A DNA stretch of 64,000 nucleotides from Isoetes taiwanensis. Lineage: Eukaryota; Streptophyta; Lycopodiopsida; Isoetales; Isoetaceae. The position numbers and the translations under genes were made by a program. The DNA is taken from NCBI GenBank assembly GCA_021234155.1, contig JAJEKV010000006.1, positions 2,271,815 through 2,335,814 on the forward strand, written 5' to 3'. Under the pieces are notes generated by a model. It saw only the letters and a list, made by a program, of their open reading frames with translations. It did not search any database and was not told the origin of the DNA. Positions 1 to 11,762 of the stretch are shown here, piece after piece. The stretch's first letter is position 1, and the number at the start of each line of letters is the position of its first letter.

Positions 1-970
1 CGGCCATTCGAAAAAAATTTCGATAGCCAAAATATATTCCCGGCGTTTTTTTAGGTTATTTTCGAAGAAGTTTCTAAGGATTTCCAGGAAAGTACACTAT
101 AATTTCATGTATTTCTGGCAGCCTTAAATGTAAGCAGGCATTTTTAATGGTTAGGGCAAATTCTAATTTCGAACCCTGGACATATCCCAACATTGTTGCT
201 GAAGTTGAATTCTTAAAGGAAGTGTCAGGTTCCTTACCCAAGCATCCTGCGCCTGTTAACACGGCTAGTCCCTCGGCCAACTTCTGCTGGAGTTGCAAGA
301 AGAACTTGCAAAAATCAAGATCCTTCTTAGTCTCCCTACTATCTTGAAGCTGTGTCCTACTCTTCAGGAATAGTTGCCTTTACCCATTGTTCTTGTTGGT
401 GCAGTTGCCGCTTCCACGCCCACTGTCCATGCCATTATTGGAACTCAATAGGTTAACCACGTTCAGATCGATGGTGGTAGCATTGTCACAGGCAAACTCT
501 GGCAACAACTATTTTCCATGGAATTTGATGGGTGGAAAGCAGGTGAAGATCCTGCTAACTATGAAATGCTTGTAAGATGTCCCTTCCTTTTGAAAGACTA
601 AGAGCATTCACTATTGGGCCACGAACCAACTCGTCATCACCGATGGCCACTTGAATGCCACTATGGACTTAGAAACTGGGCAACTTATCGTTGTGGAACA
701 TGTTGAACCATCTCTATCTGACAGTGACTCCGATGATGTCTAAAATACTTATCAAGTTCAAGCTTCTGCTTCAAACTTCAAGCTTCAAGCTTCAAGCAAG
801 CTTCAAGCTTCAACTTATCCTGAGTATGCCACAAAGAAGACATCAAGCCACAAAGAAGAGACCAAGCCACAAAGAAAAGATCAAGGGAGCATACGGCGTG
901 AGGATGCCATGGCCTTGGAGCGTGAGTATTATGCAGCACGAATCGCGACAATCTTGACTAAACCTCTATA
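1..970. other. Unassigned AT-rich sequence with a CTTCAAG microsatellite
   Basis: No gene is recognised here. Short open stretches exist but none shows a known domain. Around 765-812 there is a degenerate run of CTTCAAG/AAGCTT units. The stretch lies just upstream of a decayed retroelement leader and may belong to that element, but nothing in it proves this. Confidence 0.4.
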
Positions 971-1393
971 GATTATAAAAGAATAACCATACTGTCAGTA
1001 GAGATTTTAAAGATCAAGTAACCGATACTAGACACGGTATCTTTTTTGCTATTTTGGCCCCAAGGCCATTGTATTACATACATAAGAGGATTAGAAGCTT
1101 AGACAAGGCTTAGTATTTTCTAGTTGTCATATCTCTGTATCCTGCGAGATTTTATGTATATGTGTTTATCATTTCAAGAGATTCTTATTTTTATATACAA
1201 TTTCTTCTGTCTATTTGCTTCTTGTTGTTTGTTCTTAATTCTTTTCCTGAAAAATCATGTATGACACTTTATACTCAGAATTTCTCTGCTTGATTCGAAG
1301 GTCCTCACGGAGGGTTGTCTTGCCGATGATCCTGAACCCAAACCCAAACCACTGTCATGCTATCGGGTCTTTCTTTTTTCTTTCATCTCTAAG
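970..1393 (+). mobile_element. Probable LTR/leader of a decayed retroelement upstream of gag
   Basis: This AT-rich stretch immediately precedes the gag start at 1,394. It has the feel of an LTR R-U5/leader, with poly-T tracts. The part from about 1,254 to 1,350 contains TTGATTCGAAGGTCCTCACG and a run of AACCCAAACCC. The same block recurs in inverted orientation at about 62,500-62,610, where AAACCCAGACCCAAACC is also found on the minus strand. The repetition supports a dispersed element leader. LTR boundaries and a primer-binding site could not be fixed. Confidence 0.4.
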
Positions 1394-2335
1394 ATGTCTC
1401 TTCCGATTTTCACTCAAGAAGAGCTTCTCTGCCAAACTACTGCTCACCTGGCCAGACAACAACGCCGAAAAGTTGCTCGTGATCCTTATCTTGGAGACTA
1501 TGGTATTGAGGGAGATTGCCCCACTCCCTTCACAACCATCCTCACCACAATGTAGTATGGGTCACTCTCATATTTCTTTTGGTCCGATTTATGTCAATGA
1601 TTTTCCATCCTCGCCATCTTTTCAACCACCTGTTAATTTTTACAATATTGGTGATCTTACTCTTGATGCTGAAGATTGCCATGTTGCTCAGCCTCCAACA
1701 CCAAGACTTCTGCTTATTTCAGACCACCTGGCTTCACTAAGATGCCGCCTACCGTAGCTACAGGAGGACCATCTTATCATGCCCCACTACCTAGTCAAGT
1801 ACCATTGCCTTAGGTTGAGTATGTTTCTGGCAATCCTGATGTGCCTTCGAGACTAAATTTGAAACTTCCTTATCCCATTTTTGGCAATACTAAGGCAAAC
1901 CCATTGTCGAACAAAAGTGCTCAGGCACATATGGAAGAATTTGAGGCTCTTACTGTTCTCAATGGTCACTCTCAGTCCCAAATTAAGTTTCATATCTTCT
2001 CCACCACGTTGTGAGGTGCACCATACCAATGCTTCACTGCAAACAAAAGCCACTAGAAACAAAGTTGGCATGACATAAAGTGGCCTTCCTTACCCACTAT
2101 GGTTCTTCTGACGATGACCAATAACTTTTGAAACAACTCAATGATCTGCAACAACAGATCACAAGGTCTGCACGTAACTTTGTTGACCGATTGCTTATTC
2201 TTGTTTGTAAACTCAAAGAGTATCCCATTCAGAGCTAGATTTTGTCTGGTTCCTGCAAGATCTGCCTGCAGCCATTCGTTTTATGACAGAATGTTTGCGT
2301 CCTAAATCTCTCGATCAGACTATCGAGTTGGTGAA
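1394..2335 (+). pseudogene. gag: Retroelement gag pseudogene, 5' part (split by the 12-kb insertion)
   Basis: An ATG at 1,394 opens a reading frame beginning MSLPIFTQEELL and running 53 codons to a TAG at 1,553. The gag-like coding then continues in other frames (SHISFGPIYVNDFPS, later FVDRLLILVCKL, then RFMTECLRPKSLDQTIELVN up to the insertion point), so it carries stops and frameshifts. Position after a leader-like sequence, and the double zinc knuckle resuming at 14,585 on the far side of the insertion, identify it as the capsid gene of an LTR retroelement. Coding is interrupted at 2,331-2,335 (GTGAA), the left target-site duplication of the 2,336-14,450 element. The lineage is uncertain and the gene is certainly non-functional. 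Confidence 0.65.
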
Positions 2336-2785
2336 TGTGACGTTCAAAGACGATTATATGGTCCCGGGGCGTATCTTTATCTTTGCCCTCAAATCGCAGC
2401 ATTACCGCCCCACTCGGCGGCGTGTGCCCGATGTGTAGCCAGGTGAGTAGCCCCTAGGGGGCAACTTGCTAGGTATGTGCATTTAATATTAATGTGCACA
2501 TTTACCAATGTGCACATTAATGTGGGCACACCTTTCCATGTGGGCACATTTAGGTGCACACATTTCCATGTGGGCCCATTTGGGTGCACACATTTCCATG
2601 TGGGCACATTTGGGTGCACACATTTCCATGTGGGCACATTTGGCCACCTAGCTATTAAAGGCAAGTTGGCCCATTCCCAATTATCCCACATGCCTAAAGG
2701 GGATAATTGGAAACCCTAGCCTATTTAAATAGGAGAACCCTAACTTGCCCATTTTCGTTCCTGGGATTTTAAAGCTCTGTTTTGG
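2336..2785 (+). repeat. 5' LTR, internally deleted copy (LTR A)
   Basis: It starts TGTGACGTTC at the target duplication. It matches LTR B for about 155 bp (to the ATTTAATATTAA at about 2,490), then jumps to sequence that in LTR B lies about 1 kb further on (from about 4,028), so about 1 kb is deleted. It carries four units of a 30-bp minisatellite around CATTTCCATGTGGGCACATT at about 2,529-2,650. It stops at GCTCTGTTTTGG (2,785), where a polypurine-tract fragment of an interior region (2,786-2,829) follows directly. Confidence 0.75.
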
Positions 2786-2829
2786 AGACCCACGATGCTG
2801 CGGACAGCATCATTTCAAGGTGGGGAGAA

Positions 2830-4645
2830 TGTGACGTTCGGCCGCGATTATACGGTCCGGGGCGTATCTTCGCATCTTGCCTCGTCATGCATACACGCCA
2901 CTCCGACTGACGTGTACGCCGATGTGTAGCCAGGTGAGTAGCCCCTAGGGGGCAACTTGCTAGGTATGTGCATTTAATATTAATCCCATCGATCCGAGCC
3001 ATCGGATCGCCATTCTGGGAAGGGACGAGCGCCTATATTAGGCCATCTCTGTCTTTGGCCCAGTTATCGGCGTCTTCTCACAGCAGCTCTTCTTCTCCTC
3101 TCGCGGCGCTTCCTCTTCTCTCAGCAGTACCTTATTCTCTTTGAATTGTTTCAGGCGGGGAGGGGCTTCTTCACACTGGTTTGGCCAATTTGGCGTTGCT
3201 TTCTGCTTTGTCCTTTCCGGCCTTTAGCCTTCATCACGTGACCTTCGTCCTCGATCCTAGTTTGTTAAGGAAGTCCTTTGGTGACCGGGCGCTTTGTTGG
3301 TTTCATGCAGTCGCGGTGCAAGAATGTCGTCGATTGGCGTAGCGAATCGCCATTCTTGCTCAAGGCGAGCATGCATACATGCATCGCATGCATCGTCGCT
3401 TATATCGTTTTGGGCCGTTCTTTGGGTTGGGCGTTTGCTACTTATTGCGGAGTTCTTCATCGGCGTTTCATCGGTAGCTTCCTCTTCTCTCGGCGGTACC
3501 TTATTCTCTTTGAACCCACCCTCCCCCCTTCTTTGTTTTTTATATTTTGTACAAGTTCTGTTTATCATGTTTTTCCACCCTGTGGGTGATGCTTTTTTTC
3601 CACCCATTGGGTGATGCTATTCTTTGGTATGTTTCTCGTTTGTTGTGTTGGTGATGTGCAGGTACAGGTTGGCGAGCGCCATCCGTTTTGACTTCTCCAT
3701 GCGGGGGTTTTTGGGTGCGATTCTATGCCTTACGTTTGTCTAAGCCCCTTGCCGAAGGCTTATCACTAGGGTTTTTCCTCGAAAACCCGAAAGGGCGGGG
3801 TTTTTTAATCCCGGTGATAAGCTTTCGGCAGGTACATCAGCCACTCATCTATTAGCATTGTATTTGTTTTTGGGGTCCAAATGATATAATTGGATTTTCC
3901 CTTTATTTTTCGTGGGTAGTTCGCATGTGTGCGGCTATCCACTGTCCACCATTGTAGAAATCTGCTGAGATAAATGAGAAGCCTATCTATCGCCGGTTTT
4001 GTGTCTCTCGCGAGTCCCTTCCCAGAATGTGCACATTTACCAATGTGCACATTAATGTGGGCACACCTTTCCATGTGGGCACACCTTTACATGTGGGCAC
4101 ATTTGGGTGCACACATTTCCATGTGGGCACATTTGGGTGCACACATTTCCATGTGGGCACATTTGGCCACCTAGCTATTAAAGGCAAGTGGGCCCATTCC
4201 CAATTATCCCACATGCCTAAAGGGGATAATTGGAAACCCTAGCCTAACCCCTTGCCTATTTAAGTAGGAGAACCCTAACTTGCCCATTTTCGTTCCTAGG
4301 ATTTTAAAGCTCTGTTTTGGCTGCCCCAGGGGTCAAAACCGCCTCCCAGACTCTGTCTGAGCGAATTGCCCCATTAGTTTCCCTTGATTCGAGCAGGTTA
4401 GCAGGATGGTTGAGCTCAGTCAGGACTCTGTTTTGGCTGCCCCAGGGGTCAAAACCGCCTCCCAGACTCTGTCTGAGCGAATTGCCCCATTAGTTTCCCT
4501 TGATTCGAGCAGGTTAGCAGGATGGTTGAGCTCAGTCAGGAGGAGGAACCCAAGGATCAGGCTCAGTCAGGAGGAGGAACCCAAGGATCAGGTATTTCGT
4601 CAATTTAATAGCCTAAACCATCTTCTAGTCATTAAATCATCGGTC
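2830..4645 (+). repeat. Second LTR copy, 3' truncated (LTR B)
   Basis: It starts TGTGACG just after a polypurine tract and runs collinear with LTR C until ATTAAATCA at about 4,645, after which the two diverge. It contains the 30-bp minisatellite (about 3.6 units, 4,064-4,170). It also has a private 116-bp tandem duplication at 4,310-4,425 and 4,426-4,541 and a 31-bp tandem duplication at about 4,530-4,591. These private duplications are absent from LTR C, so they arose after the copies separated. Confidence 0.75.
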
Positions 4646-7600
4646 TGGGCGCAACGTGTGAGACCATGCTGTGAGACCATGCCCCAAAAGTGCCCAAAAC
4701 TGCTCCAAATCGACCAAATAAGGGGTCCATTCTGCCTCACTCGACGAGATAAGCAGGATTAGACCCTTATATCACCCAAATTGGACAAGTTTAACCCATT
4801 TAGAGCCAATGTCTCACACGTCGCGCCAGGACAGAAAATGAAAAGTTCATTATTGGTCTGGGCGCAATGTGTGAGACCTCCAAACTTTGAACCTCCATAA
4901 CTTGAGCTACAGAGCTCCAAATCGCCTGAAATTTGTTGCAATAGGACCGTTAGACAGCCTAGAATCCATTTATGACCTCAAATTAGGATAGAAGTGTCAA
5001 ACCCCATCTCAAAATGACCAAAATTTCTCAAACCCTTGAATTGTTTTCCCAAACCGTGGGTGCAATGCGTAAATAGAAGCATACCCCATTAGTACCTCGC
5101 AAGTATTGCTCTCGGCTCAAAGCTAATACCTTACTCCTAGATAGAAGTGCCCAAGAACACCCCTTTGTTATAGTCATCTAGACCTCAGCATAGCAACCCA
5201 AGTCCAACTGTCGGTACATCACCTCTGCTCATGCCAAAGACATAAACCTTGACCTAATTCTGTGTCCTTCTAATAGAGTTTGACTTATACAGCCGCCACA
5301 TTGACACTCCCTATTGCCAGGATACCTAGAAAGGAGCTAGAGTCTAGAGCTGCCCAAGTCACTCCATGTGTAGAGATTGGACTCCCCCAAGCCAACTTTG
5401 CTAGGACCTTAGAGTATGCCTCAAACATCATGGAGGTTTTGCAAAACAATCCTCATTTCATACCATACCACATGTCCTAATGTCCATAGACTTGGAGATT
5501 ATAGATATGTCTCCAGTAATGCTGCTCGAGCCATCTTGCTTGCTTATAGAGCCCAGAATGTTGTAGGAGAGCCCTTCAAGTAGACCCTTAGACTCTAGAA
5601 TATACGAGCATTGCTTTCGAAGTACAGGGCCAGAGCCATAGAAGAGCTAGAGGCGCAACTTCTTAAAGACATCGAGGTCCCAGCCGAGGTACAGACAGAT
5701 AAGGAGAGGAGACCGAAAAGGCAGACCCAAGAGAGGGAAGCACAATGACAAACACCTCAATCGACAAACGAGTAGAACGGGACACCATCGGCCTATCATC
5801 AATCTTCACCAAATGGGAAGAATATTGGTAACCAACGGCATCAAGAATTTTTCTAGATGTCAACCTCCCGGCTACCACGTCCAGGAGCTCACACCAGAAA
5901 GAGGATCTCGACGCCTTCACCAACTCGACGTACATGAGTTTCAAATGGAAGAACGCAAGGCAACAAAATACAGGTGCAGGAAGACGTTAGACATCGATGC
6001 CGCGTTAGCATCACAAGCTAGGGCGAGAGGGCATAATCTTCCGTCGACGAGAGAAGTCATGGCGACACAGGAGCGTATAGAAACCGGAGGGAAGACAACC
6101 ACGACCTTGCAGCCCAGCAAGTGAAGCGAATGTCATGCAACGTCAACAAAAGGAGCAACCAAGCTAGGCAACCACGAAGCACCTAAGGATGACCAGGACG
6201 AGCTTCCAGCTCCCCTGCACCAGCAGGAGAACTTTCATCGGTTCCAAAAAGTAGGAGACCATGAGGGAGAGGAGACGCATATCAGGGAAGGAACATCTCC
6301 AACTTGAAGGCCTATATCAGCATTAGGGGCAAGATCAATGAGGAGAATATTCTGCTCGAACAAGAATTCGGGACCCAGAAACACCTAGAAACCAAAGGAA
6401 GGACGACTTTCCACGTCAGCCAAGGAGTGCGAGACTCGAATGGATAGGACCCAAAGGACGGAGGAGACGACTCCAGCCAAGAGGTACAAATCACGCAAAG
6501 GCAACCCGGAAGGAGCTAGGGTAGGTGCAATGGAGATGACCACACTTCCGTGCACCTGGAGAGGCACCCGGAATGAGGCAAAGCCCAAGCAGCAGAAAGT
6601 GACTTTTCGGAAATTCAACCCTTGGCGGAGGAATGACAATGCACGCCACCCACCCCACGATCTCGAGCCGAAGACATTCAAGAACGCCCGACTGCAACAG
6701 CCAGGTGATCCTACTCAACCGATCAATGGCACCGCACATCGGCAACCTTGTAACGACACACTACATATAGGGACGTTGAGCGGTCACCGCATTCCTTACG
6801 ACGGACATACACATTAAGGAGGAGCATCCTTTTCAAGGGATCACATTGACGAACACTCTTCGCAACTTGGGGTGACGAGCTCGGATCAGACATGAAGCTC
6901 AACAATAGTAGCAGCATCTCAAGGAATCCGAGTCAACGTAAGCGAAGAAGATGCAACAAAAACGAAGGATCAAACGCGATAGGAGGAGGGGAAACCCTAA
7001 AGGAGTATAAACATTTAAGTAGATCTTCGTAGTTGTTTTGAAAAAGTGGATGAATTAAAATCCCAATGTAAATGCGTATATGTCTATTGTATATCTCGGG
7101 TGCTCACAGATATAGTGGAGAAACATGAGTTTAAAGTCATGTTTTACGATTTAAGCGCTTAGATCGGGAAGCTCCTTCACGCCCGACTACCAAATGAGGA
7201 AGCAAGGAAGCACAACTATAGCCCAAGGTCAAAATGGAAGAGCAAGTCACGAGGGAGAAACGACAGGAGGCCAAGCAAACCTTCGACTCAAACACTTAGG
7301 AAGTGCCCTCAAGTAGAAGACGGCTCGTCCACCCAATGTCGAGAACAAGAGACAACACCGGTCATGTCAAGATCATCGTGGCCGCACGGGACATCGTCAG
7401 GACGCAACACTACCTCTTGTGGCAGCGGCAACACTTGATGAACTTATGACACGACAACAATAGAAGGAGGAACGACCCGACATCAACGAGCCAACTAAGA
7501 AGGCAACATCTCGACGACCATAATTCCACCTTGTGGTAATATAGGGTGATGCGCTAGGACACGTGTATTAGATGGAGAGGCACTTACGAAAGGCACTGCT

Positions 7601-10600
7601 ACGAGGAGATATGCCTTCAACAACTAGGTGATGGCTTCGTCAGGTACTCCTACCAGTAATTAGAAGAAAAGAAGCCGATCGTATCTCCGACATGTGGGAC
7701 ATCAAATGCCCAAGGTAGAAGCATTCGACACCTTAACGACAAGGATAGCAACTGAAGCACCTTCGGCAAAAAGAGAGTTCAAGATAATAGCCAGGCTATT
7801 CAACGACGAGAGTATATCTAAGGCAAGTACTTCTTCAACTCAAGGGTCAAGCTGCGCAGGTATAAGGATCCATCATCTTGACAACATAGCCAGCAGGGAG
7901 GAGAGCCATGATGCTTTACTTGCTAGAGAGACCGACATGCATAGAGGGACAAAGGTCAGGAACTGAAAGCTGGAGAAGTGCTAGCAACCGACTTCTTCCA
8001 CGAGCTTCCTAGAGGCAACAGGAGGATCAAAACGGACGAGCACAATAAAGCCACCGGAAGGTACCCCAAGACAAGAAGACGGCATAGCACTGTGGAACGT
8101 GACAACGTCCAAGCCATGTGATCGAGAGGATCAAACAAGGAAGTTTGGAAGCTCGATGGAGAAGCAACTAGGCGAGGCAAGCCGACGACTTGCACGTGGA
8201 CTTGCATGCAACTTGGTGAACCCAAGGATGGACGATTCAAAGAAGAACTGCAGAAGAGAACAACTCCATAGGAGTATAGCCAAAGGAATCGCGCACAGCC
8301 TCAAGAGACGCCTTCAAATAGCTTCAAGTATCATGAAGGGGGGAACAATTACCGCCCGAGAACAGGATCAGGAAGCAGACTGAAATGTCGAAGCATCAAC
8401 GACCAGCACACCTTTAGTTAGAATGTGATGCAAAGCCCCGACAAACATCGGAGGGCCCAAGCATATCAACAAGTTACCCCGGAGTATGAGCTGACGTACA
8501 AATAGGAGGACCGATGACATTGCCAAGGAGTAGGTGTGCAACTCGAAGGGAGGCACAAGGGGGACCTAATATCTCTAGCAGTAATTGTAATTATGTAAGT
8601 TATATGCTTTGCATATATAGTTCCCTTGTTATTCCTTCCCTCCCATAGCGTAACAGATCAAAGGAAGAGATGTCAAGCAAGTTGCAGGGGTGAAGCAATC
8701 AACATCGTCAACACTCTTCGGGCAACATGATAGCGACAAGAGGACTTGATGTATGAGACATCGATGGAGTCGAAGAAACAATATCGGATACAGAGTCGCC
8801 CTTTAGCTGCCAAGATAAAGAGTTCAAGATGAAAGATCTTTTTCAACGGCGCTACCTTCAGGCTTTTGAAAAGCGGCATGGAAGATTTCAAGTGATCAAC
8901 TACACCATCAAGCCACCAGCAATGAGTGGCTTCTAACGAACAAAGTCAACCTCTGCATCAAAGAGGAGCCACCGTCAAAGAGACTGAAGTATCGAGCGAC
9001 TCGGAAGAACGTTACCTTGCTGCTTCAAGCGGGCAACGAGCGGATGAGCTTCTAGCAAGCTCAAGGATCTAAGGCCATGGGGCCTAGTAGGTTAAATGTA
9101 GGGATGGTAACATCCATATTGGGATTAGAAGGCATTTCCAGATAGTCTCGTTGAAAGGATTGCCCCAATATTGAGCTAAGCGTCAAGGATTGGGAAGGAA
9201 ACGCATAGGAGTGACTAAAATTATACACGATTGTTAACAGCCATCCAACGTATTGAAACCACTTGGTGAGATTGATCTCCTCGCTAAGAAGGAATCATTA
9301 TTAGGATAATTGTTGACCATGTATAAATCTAGTACCTCCAAAAGAATAATCCAACTGAAAGAAAAGAAGTAATCTAACAAGTCCGGCCAACTTGTTACGA
9401 TGACATCAATTCGATTGGTAGGAATATTCCAAGAGTTTAAATAACTAAGAAAGGGGGAATCTCTAGAATATAAAAGAATAATACATGTAAGGTATATCTA
9501 AAATAAGAATTATAGTAATCAAATAGTCTTCTGAGACAAAAGGAATTGTCGTCATGACAAAACCTTGTGGTTTGGAATCGTTCTAACTAAGTAGGTAACC
9601 CGTAACTATATTGAAAGAAATGATAACATAATATGTGCATCCATCTTAGATGGTTATATAGGTTAGCTAAGGCTAGTAAATTAATGTGTTAAGTAAGAAG
9701 CATATAACCTCTTAAGGGGAGAGAATAGATATGACGTTGTGTACAACGTCATTGAAGGGGTGCAGGACCATTTTCTTTTCGAAGAAAGTGGGAACGTACT
9801 TGCATCGAATTGACCGACCCGTAGAATAGAGTTCACTCCGGCAATGGCCGAAGCGAATAGAGCGTAAGATAGTTAGATACCTTATTGCACAGGAGGCCTT
9901 CAACGTGCGAGACTGACGTAGTAGCTAACTACACCAATGAAGTGGAGCAAAAGTATGGGAGCAATGCAACGACCAAGTCATCTCCAAATTACTCAACGCC
10001 GACTCAATGGGTGGATGCGTTCTAACCTCAGGTAAGGTGTGCGCATGCATTATAAGCTTTAATGTGTCTTATAGATAAGTTAAATATAGATCCTAATAAC
10101 TGGATAGAAATTGTTGTACGTATATGTATCATAGGGAAATAAGTTAAATAACAACGGTAATGTGAGGTAGCATGTTAATTTATCCTTCGCAAGGATGCAA
10201 TTCCTTCCAAGGATAGCTATATGACCTCGGGGTCCTTATAAATATAAATAGAAAATAGAATTCAGATATACTTAAGTGCATCTTAGGGATATACTTCCAA
10301 GGGTAATGCATGACCCAAGAAAGAGAATAAGAAGCACATCTAATTCTTGTGTATGATAATTAAAACCTTGTCTATAATACAATAGGTCTAAATCAGGGTT
10401 ATTGTTTAAATAATCGCGATTTAAAAGTCGTTAAATATTGCAAAGCTTTAAGTAAATATAATTGTACTATCGGAAGTAATGTATCCGATACTATGATAAT
10501 GTTAATTCATAAATATCACCTGAGGGTAACTATGTTAATCACATGCATTAAAGGAGCCAGCAAAAATCGGCTCAGGCATGTCGATTTATGTTTAGATTAA

Positions 10601-11762
10601 TTTCATGTGTAGTTAAGATTAATCTACGCATGCAACCTATGCCAGGTATGGGTTGCATGCGTATTTACCGATGATGGGACCACTACGGTGATCTCTAGGA
10701 CGTGGTGTAATGTCAATGTAGGCATGACCGCGTTTCCGCTTGGATGAGTGGAAGGTAGATTAGAAAGTCTACTTCTGTTCCACGGAAGTAGACGACCTAG
10801 AGAGAAAGGAGGTCATTAAGGAATGCATTGATAGGAAAGGCACCTTTAGCCCCATATATGCTTTGATAGGAGGAATCTATCCGTCACGCCCCCCACGCGG
10901 GAAGGATATCCTCCACGCTGGGCAACTAGAGGTGTAGGCATGAGCGGCATATAGGCATATAGGTGCTGTCTCCGCGGCCATAATGGAAGACCCACCCTCT
11001 TCCTACGCCGGGAGATTAGCCATGCATCCATGTAGATAGGTGGGGTGGTCACCATATAACCAAAATTTTATTAATAATTAATAATAGGTAGTGTCGACCT
11101 GCAGGCCAATAGAGCGCTCCGGAGGGCAAGGAGGTCGAACTATGAAGGCTTGCAACACAAATTTTGTTATAATGTGTTGCAAGGGATGAAGAGTACCTTA
11201 GAAGTGTAAATTTTGTAGGAAATTGATAAACTTTGGTAAACTTAAATGTTGTATTAAGTAAGGTTAATAATTACCTTGCGTGGATTAAGTTAGGAAGTGA
11301 TAAGTTAATTGGATAATGAAATAGTACAGTAATGTCTTAAACATTGCCTTAGAGTAATTCTAATAATTAAGATAGTAAGTATGTAATTATAGGTATTGTA
11401 AAATTAATGCAGGATTTTAAGGTGCGAAGACTTGCAACACAAATTTGGTTGGAATGTGTTGCAAGGAATGAAGAGTACCTTAAATAATAATGGTATATGA
11501 AAGTGTTAAATTGTGATAAACTAAATGTTATGATAACGGGAACTAATAAGTACCTTGTTTTAATAGAAGTTACGAATTGACAAGTTATTTGATAATGTAA
11601 TGGCGTAATAATGATTTAAAAATATTACCTTAAGGTAATCGTAATAAATGTGTAAGTATTATAGTAGTATATCGTATGCATCGGGTTGATTGCGGGTTAG
11701 GAAGATTCAAGGTGGGGAGACCCACGATCTTTGCGGACAACATCATTTCAAGGTGGGGAGAA
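4646..11762 (+). other. Interior of the LTR derivative: no recognisable pol
   Basis: The first kilobase contains a weak coding-like stretch (about 5,280-5,740, including RKELESRAAQVTPCVEIG and EELEAQLLKDIEVPAEVQ in different frames) that may be a decayed gag. About 5,700-9,100 is purine-rich with short open frames (5,813-6,124, 6,440-6,817, 7,694-7,966, 8,099-8,383) in which I recognise no domain. About 9,100-11,760 is AT-rich. It holds two tandem copies, about 282 bp apart, of a unit containing TGCAACACAAATTT (near 11,151 and 11,433). I found no RT YxDD box, RNase H or integrase signature. Confidence 0.5.
11130..11695. repeat. Tandem duplication, unit about 282 bp
   Basis: Two diverged copies sit head to tail. 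Each starts near CTTGCAACACAAATTTNGTT, continues through GTGTTGCAAGG and GATGAAGAGTACCTTA, and runs on in parallel through AT-rich sequence ending near the polypurine tract of the host LTR element. The copies differ by substitutions and small indels, so the duplication is not recent. Confidence 0.65.

Noticed and set aside
2389-2719. Frames with repeated VPTWKCVHPN-like peptides as a repeat protein
   Set aside because: They are translations of the 30-bp LTR minisatellite, present in all three LTRs.
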